Assembly (NCBI RefSeq): GCF_019603315.1
Contig: NZ_CP080649.1
Span: 1,994,176-2,058,175 of the forward strand
DNA: 64,000 nt
Origin: Ruficoccus sp. ZRK36
Lineage (GTDB): Bacteria; Verrucomicrobiota; Verrucomicrobiia; Opitutales; Cerasicoccaceae
Reading direction: 5' to 3'
This document shows positions 16,959 through 28,152 of this stretch, one piece after another. Made by a program: the position numbers and the translations under genes. Below the pieces are notes generated by a model that did not search any database, was not told where the DNA came from, and was given only the letters and a program-made list of their open reading frames with translations. How positions within the stretch are numbered: position 1 is the stretch's first letter; each line of letters starts with the position of its first letter.

Positions 16959-17013
16959 CCCCGATGACTCCTCGCCATTCGTTGTTGCTGCTGGTGTCGG
17001 GGCGCAGTGGGTC

Positions 17014-17027
17014 TGCATACGTATGTA
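17014..17027. promoter_or_regulatory. Candidate LacI-family operator upstream of second sulfatase
   Basis: TGCATACGTATGTA contains the perfect palindrome CATACGTATG (17016-17025). It is 94 bp upstream of the sulfatase start and shares 11 of 13 bases with the site at 14693-14705. A weaker TGATACGTTTTA lies closer, near 17090. Confidence 0.5.
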
Positions 17028-17120
17028 ACGCGGATTCGATGGACTTGGCGTCAGTGTTAAAACTATGCTGTGACCCCATAGCGTGCATTGATACGTTTTA
17101 CCCCTTAGGAGACTATTTTT

Positions 17121-18515
17121 ATGAAGCGTGTTTATCTCTTGTTTGTGCTGGGTGCTGCCCTGAGCGTGAATCTCTCCGCGGCTACGCCTGAGCGCCCGAA
17201 TGTGCTCTTCATCGCCGTGGACGATATGAACGACTGGGTCGGCCCTCTCGAAGACGAGGAAGCCGCGCTCACGCCAAACATGGATGCGCTCTCGGCCTCC
17301 GGAGAGGTCTTTTCCCGTGCCTACTGCTCATCCCCGGCCTGTAATCCCTCGCGCACAGCGATCCTCACCGGGATGAGCGCCGCCACGACGGGCATCTATC
17401 TCAATGACCAGCCCTGGCGTCCGCACATGCCCGACGTCGTCACGCTGCCGCAGCTTTTCCGTGAAAACGGCTACCTCTCCGTCGGCCTGGGGAAGATTTA
17501 TCATAACCGCTACAACGGAGACAAAGCCTCCTGGGATGTATACAAACGCTTCGGCCACGGTATCTGGCCCGAGGACCCGGTGGAGACGGAGTACCCCGGT
17601 AAGGGGCAGTACGACTGGGGTCCGGTCGATGCCCCGGATCCGGCATTCGGGGACTATAACTGCGCCACTGAGGCGGTGAAGTTCCTCTCCGAGCCACAGG
17701 ACAGGCCGTTCTTCCTCGGCGTTGGTTTCATCCGCCCGCACCTGCCGTTCTACTGCCCGCCGCGCTTCTTTGACCTCTATCCGATGGATGAGGTGGTCAT
17801 GCCAGAGGTAAAGGATGACGACCTCGAAGACATACCGCTGGCCGGTAAAAAGACCGCCTGGAAATACCGTGGGCCGAACTATAAAAAAATGGAGTCTCAG
17901 GGCGACATCATGCGCCGGGCGATCCAGGCCTATCGCGCATGCATTTCCTTTACCGACGAGCAGGTCGGCCGCGTTCTCGATGCCCTGAAAAACAGCCCCT
18001 ACGCCGACAACACCATTGTCGTGCTCTGGAGTGACCACGGCTTCCACCTCGGCGAGAAGCAACACTTTACGAAGTACACGCTCTGGGAGGAGTCCGACCG
18101 CGTGCTGCTAATCTTCCGGGTGCCCGGCGTGACTGAGCCCGGCACCGTCAGCTCCCGTACGGTTAGCCTGCTGGATCTCTATCCGACGCTGGCTCAGCTC
18201 TGTGAATTGAAAGATGTGCCCACAGTCCTGGAAGGGCGCAGCCTCGTCCCGCTGATGAAAGACCCCGAGGAAGCCTGGCCCTATCCGGCCGTGACGACCA
18301 ACTTCTACGGCAATCACGCCGTGCGCTCGGAGCGCTGGCGCTACATCCGCTACGAGAACGGCGACGAGGAGCTCTACGACCACGATGTCGACCCCAATGA
18401 GTGGACCAACCTCGCCAATGACCCTGCCTACGCCTCCGTAAAAACCGACCTGGCCCAGTGGCTCCCGACCACCAACGCTCCGAACGCCCCCCGCGAAGAA
18501 GAGCGCAAGCACTAG
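17121..18515 (+). CDS. Sulfatase, iduronate-2-sulfatase-like (second copy)
   Basis: A 464-residue secreted sulfatase with signal peptide ending LSA. The start is supported by a Shine-Dalgarno AGGAG at 17107-17111. Landmarks: VLFIAVDDMNDWVGPL (metal site typical of iduronate-2-sulfatase-like enzymes), CNPSR at 74-78 (formylglycine site), GKIYHNRYNGD, and VVLWSDHGFHLGEKQHFTKYTLWEESDRV. It differs clearly in sequence from the sulfatase at 12989-14449, so the two probably act on different sulfate positions of the same glycan. Candidate LacI operator upstream. Confidence 0.9.
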   Translation: MKRVYLLFVLGAALSVNLSAATPERPNVLFIAVDDMNDWVGPLEDEEAALTPNMDALSASGEVFSRAYCSSPACNPSRTAILTGMSAATTGIYLNDQPWRPHMPDVVTLPQLFRENGYLSVGLGKIYHNRYNGDKASWDVYKRFGHGIWPEDPVETEYPGKGQYDWGPVDAPDPAFGDYNCATEAVKFLSEPQDRPFFLGVGFIRPHLPFYCPPRFFDLYPMDEVVMPEVKDDDLEDIPLAGKKTAWKYRGPNYKKMESQGDIMRRAIQAYRACISFTDEQVGRVLDALKNSPYADNTIVVLWSDHGFHLGEKQHFTKYTLWEESDRVLLIFRVPGVTEPGTVSSRTVSLLDLYPTLAQLCELKDVPTVLEGRSLVPLMKDPEEAWPYPAVTTNFYGNHAVRSERWRYIRYENGDEELYDHDVDPNEWTNLANDPAYASVKTDLAQWLPTTNAPNAPREEERKH

Positions 18516-18681
18516 GCTAGACTCTGAGGGTTGGCTCCACGCTCCCTGGAAGGGGGTGGCGCTTTAGCTCATCTGGTCTGCGACATCGGCTCAAAAAACT
18601 TCTTGGCGTTTGCGGTCTTGCGTTCGCTGAGAATTTCTTTTCTGTTTGCCGTTTCGTCTGGCCGGTCATGACCGGAAACCT

Positions 18682-18768
<87 letters not shown>

Positions 18769-18769
18769 T

Positions 18770-19888
<1,119 letters not shown>

Positions 19889-19989
19889 GTGGGTGCGATT
19901 TGGGATGCGCGTTAGAAACCTGCGTGCATGGCACGGTGTTTCAGCGGAGGGGAGCAAGCTATACAATCGCGCGCTCGGCATGCAAGGTT

Positions 19990-20038
19990 CGTTGTCTGCG
20001 CGAATATTCTCACGGCATGCAGACAACGCTCCCGAAGC
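19990..20038. repeat. 10-bp inverted repeat upstream of the ABC ATPase gene
   Basis: CGTTGTCTGC at 19990-19999 and GCAGACAACG at 20029-20038 are perfect inverted copies 29 bp apart, about 100 bp upstream of the GTG start. Could be an operator pair or a long hairpin after the carbonic anhydrase gene. No T tract. Confidence 0.55.
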
Positions 20039-20075
20039 TACCACTCGTGGCTTAGCTTATCGTGCCGGGAGGGGC

Positions 20076-20696
20076 TTACTCCGGGGGCAGGCCATCAAAG
20101 AAATCCACCAGACCAGTCTCAAGGGAATACTCAGCACCGACGACGAGCAGTCCGTCATTGAGGATGAGGCGCTCAAGCAGGGCTGAGCCGCTGCGTAGCA
20201 TCTGGGCAGCCATGCGGACGTTTGAGCGCACAGCCCGGTGCTTAAGCACGGGCTCGCTGTCGTCTTCGTGGACGAGCTCCTCGATCGCAGGGCGGATGCG
20301 ATTGACGATGGAGAGCAGGCCGGGGGAGTTCTGGGAGTCGGGGTTGCGGATCGTGTCCAAGGTTGCGCTGACGGCCCCGCAACTGCTGTGGCCAAGCACA
20401 ACGACGAGTCGTGTTCCGAAGCTCTCCGCCGCAAACTCGACGCTCCCGATCTGGGAGGATGCGACGACATTCCCGGCCACACGGATAACGAACAGGTCTC
20501 CCAGACCTTGGTCGAAGACGATTTCGACCGGGACCCTGGAATCTGAACAGCCGAGGATGACTGCAAACGGAGCCTGTCCCGCCACCAGATCGGGCTTATG
20601 GGCCTGGGCGATCATGGTATCGATACTACGCACCCCGGTGGCGAAACGTTTGTTACCTTCACGCAGACGGGCTAGGGCTTCCAATGCATCTATCAT
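20076..20696 (-). CDS. Beta-class carbonic anhydrase
   Basis: Zinc enzyme interconverting CO2 and bicarbonate in the cytoplasm. The 206-residue protein shows the three zinc-binding signatures: CSDSRVPVEIVFDQGLGDLFVIRVAGN (Cys and the Asp-Arg dyad), then GHSSCGAV (His and Cys). No signal peptide. The ATG at 20696 begins MIDALEALARLREGNKRF, the usual start region of the family. It is transcribed toward the ABC ATPase gene, separated from it by 187 bp containing a 10-bp inverted repeat. Confidence 0.94.
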   Translation of the reverse strand: MIDALEALARLREGNKRFATGVRSIDTMIAQAHKPDLVAGQAPFAVILGCSDSRVPVEIVFDQGLGDLFVIRVAGNVVASSQIGSVEFAAESFGTRLVVVLGHSSCGAVSATLDTIRNPDSQNSPGLLSIVNRIRPAIEELVHEDDSEPVLKHRAVRSNVRMAAQMLRSGSALLERLILNDGLLVVGAEYSLETGLVDFFDGLPPE

Positions 20697-21056
20697 TAGG
20701 GGTTAAAGTGTAAACAGCTTCTCTTATAGCAAGATCGGAAGTGCTTTTTATTCCCGACCGTCCAGTGGGGCAGGGAGGCCATTGGTTGTCCGCAATCGGT
20801 CCGACATGGCTTCCCGTCCGGCTCGATGCATACCGCTGCTAACTGAGGTGACGCATCCTGAATGGGTGGACGTATGATGCCTAGACACGAGGCTAATGCC
20901 TCTGCGAGCCCGGTCGCTGTGTGGAGACACAATGTGTGCCAGCATTTACCGTTATTTCCGGATTTTACCGAATCGTGTCGGACTTTACCGGACTGGGCCA
21001 AATTTGCGGGACAGCCGCCAAAGCCCTGAAAATGCGGAACTTCCGCTAAATTCAAA
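20697..21056. other. Intergenic region with degenerate repeats next to tRNA-Arg
   Basis: A 360-bp stretch without a recognisable gene. Near 20945-20990, TTTACCG occurs three times at 19-20 bp spacing (TTTACCGTTATTTCCGGAT, TTTACCGAATCGTGTCGGAC, TTTACCGGACTGGGCC). It lies downstream of the tRNA-Arg 3' end, a classic integration site, so it could be a relic of an attachment region. No integrase is visible. Confidence 0.4.
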
Positions 21057-21134
<78 letters not shown>

Positions 21135-21395
21135 CGCTTGAAGGAAAGCGTGGGATTCAAAGCATCGTACCGGGGCTTGGCAAGCAGAACTTTTACGAAA
21201 AATGCATTTTATTTGTACGGCGTTATTCGCGGTAAAAACCGGGCGATAGTCCGTAATGGCTTGGGCTGTAATAACCTGTAGGACGATGGGCTTGACTCTG
21301 AGCCCTTGCCGTGATTGAAAGGGCCTGTCCGCGACGGTGTTTGCTGGCCGTGCGCAGTTTCTCACCCAACCCATTCCCCTCCTCTTTCTCTCGTT

Positions 21396-22703
21396 ATGCC
21401 TGAATACTTTGACGTCCCTGTCATTCCCTTCGAAGGCCCCGGTACTGAAAACCCGCTGGCCTTCCGTCACTACAATGCCGATGAAGTCGTCGGCGATAAG
21501 ACGATGCGTGAGCATCTGCGTTTCGCGTGTGCGTACTGGCATACGATGCGAAATCCCCTCAGTGACCCTTTCGGCGTGGGCACGGCACAGATGCCCTGGG
21601 ATGATGGCTCGCAGACGCTGGCAAACGCCAAGAAGCGGGTAAAAGTCTTTTTCGAATTTCTGCATAAGTGCGGGATCGACTACTACTGCTTCCACGACCG
21701 CGACATCGCGCCCGAGGGTAAGACCCTGGCTCAGAGCAACCGCAACCTGGACTCCGTGGTGGCGGAGTTCAAGCGGCAGCAGGACCGCACGGGTAAGAAG
21801 CTACTCTGGGGCACGGCCTGCCTGTTTACGCATCCGCGCTATAATCAGGGGGCGGCGACCTCGCCGTATCTGGATGTCTTCACCTACGCGGCTGCTCAGG
21901 TGAAAAAAGCCATGGAGGTCACGCATGAACTCGGTGGCGAGGGGTTCACATTTTGGGGAGGGCGTGAAGGCTACTCCACGCTCTGGAACACAGATATGAA
22001 GCGCGAGCTGGACCACCTGGCGGCATTCCTGCACATGGCCGTCGATCACGCCCGGCGCATCGGCTTCAAGGGGCAGTTCTACATCGAGCCCAAGCCACAG
22101 GAGCCGACGACGCATCAGTACGACTCCGATGTGGCCGCGTGTTTAAACTTCCTGCGTGAGTATGATCTGCTCGACCACTTCAAGCTCAACATCGAGACCA
22201 ACCACGCCACGCTGGCCGGGCACAGTATGCTGCATGAGCTGCTGGTCGCCGCTACGGCGGGCGCTCTCGGGTCGATCGACGCCAACTCTGGCACGCCGCA
22301 CTGCGGGTGGGATACGGACCAGTTCCCGACGGACATTTACCTGGGTACGCAGATCATGCTCGTCGTACTGAAGATGGGGGGATTCACCACCGGGGGGCTG
22401 AACTTTGACGCTAAGCGCCGCCGCGAGTCCTTTGAGCCCGTCGATCTTTTCCATGCCCATATCGGCGGTATGGATACGCTGGCTCGCGGGCTGAAGATCG
22501 CTCACCGCATCATCGAGGACCATCGCATCTGCGACTTGATTTCAGAGCGATACTCCAGCTGGGAGAGCGCGCTGGGGCACCGGATCGAGACGGGTAAGCT
22601 GACCTTGGTCGAGCTGGAGAAAATCGCTCTCCGTAAGAAAGAGCCGATCACCCCCTCGGGAAGGCAGGAGATGCTCGAAAATATGGTCAACGACTATATG
22701 TAG
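21396..22703 (+). CDS. xylA: Xylose isomerase
   Basis: Interconverts D-xylose and D-xylulose. I start at [14 protein letters not shown] (ATG at 21396), which gives 435 residues, the class II xylose isomerase norm; the upstream codons look non-coding. Landmarks are the catalytic [33 protein letters not shown], the metal-binding [48 protein letters not shown] and [11 protein letters not shown]. No xylulokinase or transporter is adjacent. It is 262 bp from the divergent tRNA-Arg. A possible TTGACT is visible upstream without a good -10. Confidence 0.97.
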   Translation: MPEYFDVPVIPFEGPGTENPLAFRHYNADEVVGDKTMREHLRFACAYWHTMRNPLSDPFGVGTAQMPWDDGSQTLANAKKRVKVFFEFLHKCGIDYYCFHDRDIAPEGKTLAQSNRNLDSVVAEFKRQQDRTGKKLLWGTACLFTHPRYNQGAATSPYLDVFTYAAAQVKKAMEVTHELGGEGFTFWGGREGYSTLWNTDMKRELDHLAAFLHMAVDHARRIGFKGQFYIEPKPQEPTTHQYDSDVAACLNFLREYDLLDHFKLNIETNHATLAGHSMLHELLVAATAGALGSIDANSGTPHCGWDTDQFPTDIYLGTQIMLVVLKMGGFTTGGLNFDAKRRRESFEPVDLFHAHIGGMDTLARGLKIAHRIIEDHRICDLISERYSSWESALGHRIETGKLTLVELEKIALRKKEPITPSGRQEMLENMVNDYM

Positions 22704-22722
22704 TTGCCCGCCAATACGCTTT

Positions 22723-23073
22723 TCAGAGTCTCTGGGCGACGATGATGGCGGCTACTGCCAGTGACGCCAGGGCGCAGATGAGGACCGCAGCCGCCGCCAT
22801 ATCCTTGGCGCGACGCAGGCGTGGGCGGCGCTCCAGGGTGACCTCGTCAGCGAGTTCCTCCAGGGCGGAGTTAAAGGCCTCGGCCGCCAGTACCAGTGCG
22901 ATACACAGGATGACTGCGAGCCATTCGCCTGCAGACAGTTTTAGGATAAAACCTGCGATGACCGTCACTGAGGCCGCAGCGATTTGGAGCCTGGGGTGGC
23001 AGCCATGCGCGGCAAACGTCGCCAGCCCTCGTAGCGCGTGGCGAAAGGCGTCAAGGCGAGGGCGGAGCTTCAT
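22723..23073 (-). CDS. dgkA: Diacylglycerol/undecaprenol kinase (DgkA family)
   Basis: A 116-residue membrane enzyme that phosphorylates diacylglycerol or undecaprenol for lipid recycling. The family core EAFNSALEELADEVTLERRPRLRRAKDMAAAAVL is clear, and three hydrophobic helices are visible. The N-terminal RLDAFRHALRGLATF is the usual amphipathic entry. It lies 19 bp from the xylA stop codon, convergent. The lipid substrate cannot be decided from sequence. Confidence 0.88.
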   Translation of the reverse strand: MKLRPRLDAFRHALRGLATFAAHGCHPRLQIAAASVTVIAGFILKLSAGEWLAVILCIALVLAAEAFNSALEELADEVTLERRPRLRRAKDMAAAAVLICALASLAVAAIIVAQRL

Positions 23074-23141
23074 AGCTGCGGGGATTGTTTTTGTAGATAA
23101 AACCGCGTCTGCGTCCTCAATGTTTCTATCCCTTAGTGCCT

Positions 23142-24470
23142 TTAGTCTTCGTAGCTGATTCTCCAGAGGCGACCCTGTCGCGAATCGCTGACGTAGAGGC
23201 TGCCGTCGGGGCCGACGGCCAGGCCGACCGGGCGGGCCTTGGCTGAGCCGGGGCTTTTGACCTCGGCTTCACCCGCGAAGCCATCAGCAAAGATTTCCCA
23301 TCCGCCGGAGGGCTTCTCACCGTCGAAGGGGACAAAGACGATGTTGTAGCCACCCTGCATGAGCGGGGCGCGGTTCCACGACCCATGAAAGGCGATGAAG
23401 GCACCGCCCTCATAGCGCTCGGGGAATTGGCTGCCGGTGTAGAAGGTGAGGCCGTTCGGGGCCCAGTGGGCGGGCAGGGCGATGACCGGATCCTGAAACT
23501 GCGGGTCTCCCTCCAGCCCGCGGATGAGGCCGGGGCGCCAGACGGTCTTGCCGTTACCGCCGTACTCGGGGGCGAGCATGCGTTTGTTACTGGACGGGTC
23601 CCAGTAGGTGTAGGGCCAGCCGGCATTGCTGCCCTCGGTGAGGAGGTGCATCTCCTCGGCGGGGAGGCGGGCATTGTCGCTCTGGGTATAGAGCTTGGGG
23701 AAGAGGTTGCTGAGCTGGTCGCGCCCGTGCATGACCGTGTAGAGCTGGTTGGAGGCCGGGTTCCAGGCGAGTGCCACGCAATTACGCAGGCCGGTGGCGA
23801 AGCGTTTACCGTCGCTCTGGCGCTGGTCGGTCTGTGTGGCGTCAAAGACCCAGATGCCACCGCTGCGGTCGAGTTGGGGGCAGTTGACGATACCGGCAGA
23901 GCCGGGTGTGCGCTGCTTTTCCTGGCAGGCGTTTGACGGGGCCCCGGAATTGACGAAGAGCCGCCCCTCGCCATCGAGGGCGATGGATTTGGCGTTGTGT
24001 GCGTATTGGCGCGGGAAGCCCGCCACGACCGTCTCGATGGGGCCTGACGGGACGAGCTCATTACCGGCAAACTCCTGGCGCATGACCTCGGTGGAGCTGG
24101 AGTAGTACAGGTATTCGATCGGGCCAGCCGGGGTGCTGACGGTGACCAGTGCGGCCCCCGTACCCTCGCCGGGGCCGAAGTACTCCACCTGGTCGTATTT
24201 GCCGTCTGCGTTCGTATCGCGCAGGGCGGCGATGCCACCTCCCTCCGTCCGCTTACTCAGCCGCACGTAGATGTCGCCGTTCTCGCGCACGGTCAGGTGG
24301 CGGGCGGGCCCGACCGCCTCGTTGATGACCTCGGCCTTAAACCCGGCAGGCAGGCTTAGGCCGTCCGCGGCGGGGCCCAGCGGCGGCTGGGCGGGGTTCT
24401 GGTTCGGGAGCTGGGCGAGCAAACCAAGCGGCAGGCCCAGGCACAGGAGGAGAAAGAGAGATCGTGGCAT
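23142..24470 (-). CDS. PQQ-dependent sugar dehydrogenase-like beta-propeller
   Basis: A 442-residue secreted protein with signal peptide ending LLAQ. It resembles soluble glucose/sorbosone dehydrogenases: [94 protein letters not shown] and [14 protein letters not shown] recur in propeller blades of this family. It would oxidise a sugar in the periplasm using PQQ; no PQQ synthesis genes are present in the window. The Y/W-rich loops fit substrate binding. Substrate unknown. Confidence 0.82.
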   Translation of the reverse strand: MPRSLFLLLCLGLPLGLLAQLPNQNPAQPPLGPAADGLSLPAGFKAEVINEAVGPARHLTVRENGDIYVRLSKRTEGGGIAALRDTNADGKYDQVEYFGPGEGTGAALVTVSTPAGPIEYLYYSSSTEVMRQEFAGNELVPSGPIETVVAGFPRQYAHNAKSIALDGEGRLFVNSGAPSNACQEKQRTPGSAGIVNCPQLDRSGGIWVFDATQTDQRQSDGKRFATGLRNCVALAWNPASNQLYTVMHGRDQLSNLFPKLYTQSDNARLPAEEMHLLTEGSNAGWPYTYWDPSSNKRMLAPEYGGNGKTVWRPGLIRGLEGDPQFQDPVIALPAHWAPNGLTFYTGSQFPERYEGGAFIAFHGSWNRAPLMQGGYNIVFVPFDGEKPSGGWEIFADGFAGEAEVKSPGSAKARPVGLAVGPDGSLYVSDSRQGRLWRISYED

Positions 24471-24578
24471 GGGATTGGCTATGAGTCCTGGAGGTTAAAA
24501 CTTAAAGCACCGCTACTGTCGTCGCGGATAGGGGACTTGTCAAAGTCGCTTGTCATGGCGTATAGTCTTTTCCCAGTT

Positions 24579-25712
24579 ATGGCCCGTAAGCCGAAAACCA
24601 AATGTATTGGCATCCTCACCTCCGGCGGGGACTGCCCAGGATTGAACGCCGCCATCCGCGGGGTGGCCAAAGCCGCTATTCACCACGGGATCAAAGTTCT
24701 CGGGGTCATGGATGGTTTCCGGGGCTTGGTGGAGAACCGCTTTACGCCGCTCGATGACGCGCAGGTCTCCGGTATCCTGACTCTTGGGGGCACGCTGCTG
24801 GGGACCAGCCGCGATAAGCCGCACAAGATGCCGATGGGCGACCAGGTCCTCGATATGACCGAAGTCGCCGTGGCCAACGCCAAGGCCCAGCAGATCGACT
24901 GCCTGGTCTGTCTCGGTGGTAACGGTACCCAGAAAAACGCCCTGCGCATCCAGAAGGCCGGGCTCAACGTCCTCACGCTGCCCAAGACCATTGATAACGA
25001 TGTGGCCGTGACGGACGTGTCTTTCGGCTTCGATACGGCGATGAATATCGCGACCGACGCCATTGACCGCCTGCACACCACCGCGACCAGCCACCACCGC
25101 GTCATTGTCTGCGAGCTGATGGGCCACAAGGCCGGTTGGCTGGCACTGGGCGCGGGTATCGCCGGGGGCGCGGATGTTGTTCTGATTCCCGAGATTCCCT
25201 ACGACTTGAATGTTGTGGCCGAGCACTTGATCGAGCGCCGTAAGCACAACAAACGCTTTTCCATCATCGCTGTCGCCGAAGGCGCTATCTCCAAGGCCGA
25301 AGCCTCTCAAACCGACGAGGAAAAAGAGAAAAAGAAAAAGGCCAAAAAGAAGACCGCCGCCCGCAAGCACAAGCCCGGCGAGCCGCATCTGGTGCAGGAG
25401 TCGCTGGATAGCCGCATCGCCCGCGAGCTTCAGCAGATGACAGGTCTGGAGGCGCGCACGACTTCTCTCGGGCACGTCCAGCGGGGTGGCTCACCCAGCG
25501 CGCGTGACCGCCTGCTGTGTACGCTGCTTGGCACCATGGCTGGCCGCCTGCTGGCCGAGGGGCACTACAACCACATGATCGCGGTCAAGGGAACGCAGGC
25601 TGTGCCGGTCCCGCTGGAAAAGGTGGCAGGCATCATCAAGACCGTGCCCCACGATCACGACTGGCTGAAGTCCGCCATGCTCGTGGAGACCTGCCTCGGC
25701 GACCACCGGTAG
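24579..25712 (+). CDS. 6-phosphofructokinase with variant active site
   Basis: A 377-residue enzyme phosphorylating fructose 6-phosphate. It starts [28 protein letters not shown]. Motifs: [14 protein letters not shown] (113-117, normally GGDGS/T), PKTIDND (135-141), [13 protein letters not shown] and [11 protein letters not shown]. In Escherichia coli numbering, Gly104 fits ATP use, whereas Lys124 (PKTIDND) is found in PPi-type and some ATP-type group III enzymes. The Mg-site Asp103 is replaced by Asn. A lysine-rich insert (about 244-268, [12 protein letters not shown]) is unusual. The ATG at 24579 is chosen by homology; no clear Shine-Dalgarno site. Confidence 0.85.
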   Translation: MARKPKTKCIGILTSGGDCPGLNAAIRGVAKAAIHHGIKVLGVMDGFRGLVENRFTPLDDAQVSGILTLGGTLLGTSRDKPHKMPMGDQVLDMTEVAVANAKAQQIDCLVCLGGNGTQKNALRIQKAGLNVLTLPKTIDNDVAVTDVSFGFDTAMNIATDAIDRLHTTATSHHRVIVCELMGHKAGWLALGAGIAGGADVVLIPEIPYDLNVVAEHLIERRKHNKRFSIIAVAEGAISKAEASQTDEEKEKKKKAKKKTAARKHKPGEPHLVQESLDSRIARELQQMTGLEARTTSLGHVQRGGSPSARDRLLCTLLGTMAGRLLAEGHYNHMIAVKGTQAVPVPLEKVAGIIKTVPHDHDWLKSAMLVETCLGDHR

Positions 25713-25802
25713 GGGAGCAGATTTCCATCACAACAAGGCTGCGGTAGGCTGTAGACCATCGCAGAGGCTTGGGTGTTTTTTCCCTTTCCGGGGGAGGCCC
25801 TC

Positions 25803-27320
25803 ATGCCTTATGTATGGACGATGAGCAAGTCTTCCGAAAGCGCCGGCTACGCCGACTCACGCCGTCAGGCGCTCGCCCTGCGCCAACTGCGCAAGGCATT
25901 CGCCAGTGGCCGTATCGAGACCGGTGAGCTGGCCCTGAAAACGGCTTCGCTAGACACCTGTCGTCTGGCTCATATGCCTGCGGCCGTCCTGCACCCGGCC
26001 TGCGATGAGGAAGTCTCTGCCACCCTGCGATTAGCCAACAAGTATCGCGTGCCGGTGACGACGCGCGGGGCAGGCTCGGCGACCACGGGGGCGACGACGC
26101 CCATCCTTGGCGGCTGGGTGCTGGACTTGTCATCCTGGGACTCTATTGAAATCGATGCGGTCAGTGGCTACGCGCATGTCGGTGCAGGTGCATTGAATGC
26201 CAAGATCGACGAGGCGGCAGCGAAGAAGGGGTGGTTTTACCCGCCGGACCCCTCCTCGAAGGGGTACTCGACCATCGGAGGTAACATCGCCTGCAACGCC
26301 GGGGGACTGCGGGCGGCCAAGTACGGCGTGACCCGTGACTATGTGGTGGCGCTGGAGGGATTTCTGCCCACCGGTGAGCCGGTCAAGTGGGGGCTGCCGC
26401 TGAAAAAGTACGTCTCCGGCTTTAATCTGCGTGATCTGTGGATCGGCTCGGAAGGGATGCTCGGCGTCGTCACCAAGGCCACGCTCAAGCTCATCCCGCG
26501 CCCCTCTGTGCGGGCGACGTGGCTGGCCGCCTACAAGAGTGAGGCAGCGGCTCTGCGTACGGTGAAGCGGATCCTCAAGGCACGGTTGGTGCCGTCCATT
26601 TTAGAGTTTATCGACCGGCAGACGCTGGAGTGCTTTTTACGCAAGCATGAGCGTGCCGGCACCCTTGGTACGCTGCCCTTTCGGGTCAAGCCGGGCGACC
26701 TGGCTCCGGCCATGCTCCTGATGGAGATCGACGGTGATGCGGCTCAGGTGCGTCGCCAGCTCAAGGGGGCCCGTGAGCTTCTGGGGACCGGTGCCCAGTG
26801 GGTGAGGCAGGCCCGCGACGACGCGCAGGCGGAGGCGCTCTGGCGTATCCGTCGGACTTGCTCGCAGGCGATGTTTCAGATGGGCGACACGAAGCTCAAT
26901 GAAGACATTGTCGTGCCTCTGGATGCCCAGCTCCCGCTGCTCAAGTACACGCTGGAGGTTAAGAAAAAGACCGGTCTGGCCACACCGACCTTTGGCCATG
27001 CTGCCGACGGAAACTTCCACGTCCACGTCATGTTTGACTGGGATGATCCCGAGCAGCGCGCGCGTGCCAAGACCTCGATCGAGCTGATCATGCGCAAGGT
27101 GGTCGAGCTGGGTGGGTCCATCACCGGCGAGCACGGGATCGGCCTCGCCAAGAGCCCCTTCCTGCACCTCCAGCATACCGAGGCGGAGATCGCTGCGATG
27201 AGGCGCATCAAGGACGCACTCGACCCGGCCTGGATTCTCAACCCCGGTAAGATGTTCGAGCCCTTCGACATGTGGCAGGTCCCGCGTGTGCGCGATTGGC
27301 GTTTCCCGTGGGATCATTGA
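25803..27320 (+). CDS. FAD-linked oxidase (D-lactate/glycolate oxidase family)
   Basis: A 505-residue FAD-binding oxidoreductase. The start is supported by GGGGAGG at 25791-25797. The PCMH FAD-binding domain carries YRVPVTTRGAGSATTGATTP, YPPDPSSKGYSTIGGNIACNAGGLRAAKYG and IGSEGMLGVVTKATLKLI. The C-terminal FAD-oxidase domain has FGHAADGNFHVHVMF and GGSITGEHGIGLAKSPFL. This is the GlcD/D-LDH pattern, so it likely oxidises a 2-hydroxyacid. No Fe-S partner subunit is adjacent. It is followed by a shared terminator. Confidence 0.88.
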   Translation: MPYVWTMSKSSESAGYADSRRQALALRQLRKAFASGRIETGELALKTASLDTCRLAHMPAAVLHPACDEEVSATLRLANKYRVPVTTRGAGSATTGATTPILGGWVLDLSSWDSIEIDAVSGYAHVGAGALNAKIDEAAAKKGWFYPPDPSSKGYSTIGGNIACNAGGLRAAKYGVTRDYVVALEGFLPTGEPVKWGLPLKKYVSGFNLRDLWIGSEGMLGVVTKATLKLIPRPSVRATWLAAYKSEAAALRTVKRILKARLVPSILEFIDRQTLECFLRKHERAGTLGTLPFRVKPGDLAPAMLLMEIDGDAAQVRRQLKGARELLGTGAQWVRQARDDAQAEALWRIRRTCSQAMFQMGDTKLNEDIVVPLDAQLPLLKYTLEVKKKTGLATPTFGHAADGNFHVHVMFDWDDPEQRARAKTSIELIMRKVVELGGSITGEHGIGLAKSPFLHLQHTEAEIAAMRRIKDALDPAWILNPGKMFEPFDMWQVPRVRDWRFPWDH

Positions 27321-27339
27321 TCGAATCGGGCGCATAAAA

Positions 27340-27372
27340 AAGCCTCCCGGTTTACCCGGAAGGCTTTTTTTT
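27340..27372. terminator. Bidirectional intrinsic terminator
   Basis: An 11-bp stem with one mismatch (AAGCCTCCCGG/CCGGAAGGCTT, loop TTTAC) is followed by eight T on the plus strand and preceded by six A. It can serve the oxidase gene on plus and the lipoprotein gene on minus. Confidence 0.88.
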
Positions 27373-27392
27373 ATAAATGGTGTAGTGAGGCT

Positions 27393-28061
27393 CTAGAGCT
27401 TCATTTGGTTCGCCATGTTGTCCAAGACCTGCTCAAGGTCGCCGCCATCGGATTCGGTGGTGAAGCCGATGAATTTGTGCATGTCATTGAGATCACCGGC
27501 TGTGAGAAGGGTACACATGTAGCGTTTGTAGGTCTTCCCGTCGATGTTTTCGGTTTCAATCCCGGTAATGCGGTTCCAGGGGCGACCATTGAGCTCAAAT
27601 GTTGAGGAGCTCGTAATCGTCATGACCTCGCCAAGGCGTTCGGTGACATGGTTCCTTGATCGTGCCATGACCATGTCACGGATCGCCGTGTGTTTATCGA
27701 GGGGTTCAGGAACATTGTGGAGACTATACGTGAAAATGATGATTGTTCTGAAATTACCAGCAATCAGTTCATCGGGGCGGTAGATGAAAAGGGTCTTTCC
27801 GCTGCTGTTGTATGTTTGTCTAGTCTCCGTAATCAGGTTCATGACCCTTTGGGAGCCTGTTGAGGCCTCCGCATGAGCGAGTGACTCGAACTCCTCCGGC
27901 GTACTCGCCTGATAACCGGGTGGCAGCGGGAACGAAAATCCGCGCCGACCCACGTTTTGGGCACTTACCGTGTTGTTGGCGACGGTGGGGGTTTCGAGGG
28001 TGAGGCATCCGCCCAGGATGAGAGTGGCGCAAAACAGCAGGATAACAGGAGTATAACGCAT
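27393..28061 (-). CDS. Lipoprotein, member of a local paralogue group (A)
   Basis: A 222-residue lipoprotein (lipobox ILGGC). The opening RGFSFPLPPGYQASTPEEFESLAHAEASTG and the later FELNGRPWNRITGIETENIDGKTYKRY parallel the next two genes upstream, so the three look like diverged duplicates. I recognise no named domain; the RxW segment and preceding strands suggest an alpha/beta sandwich. It is the 3'-most of the group and has its own terminator. Function unknown; envelope location is inferred from the lipobox. Confidence 0.7.
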   Translation of the reverse strand: MRYTPVILLFCATLILGGCLTLETPTVANNTVSAQNVGRRGFSFPLPPGYQASTPEEFESLAHAEASTGSQRVMNLITETRQTYNSSGKTLFIYRPDELIAGNFRTIIIFTYSLHNVPEPLDKHTAIRDMVMARSRNHVTERLGEVMTITSSSTFELNGRPWNRITGIETENIDGKTYKRYMCTLLTAGDLNDMHKFIGFTTESDGGDLEQVLDNMANQMKL

Positions 28062-28152
28062 GTGAGAGGTATGCGTGATGTGCCTGCTACGGACAAGTTA
28101 TTATTACTTACTCAGTGTATAATGGAATAGCTGTTGATTGGGTAAAGTACCT

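Noticed and set aside
23126-24238. 370-codon minus-strand frame
   Set aside because: Second frame of the sugar dehydrogenase; Ser/Pro/Arg-rich without motifs.
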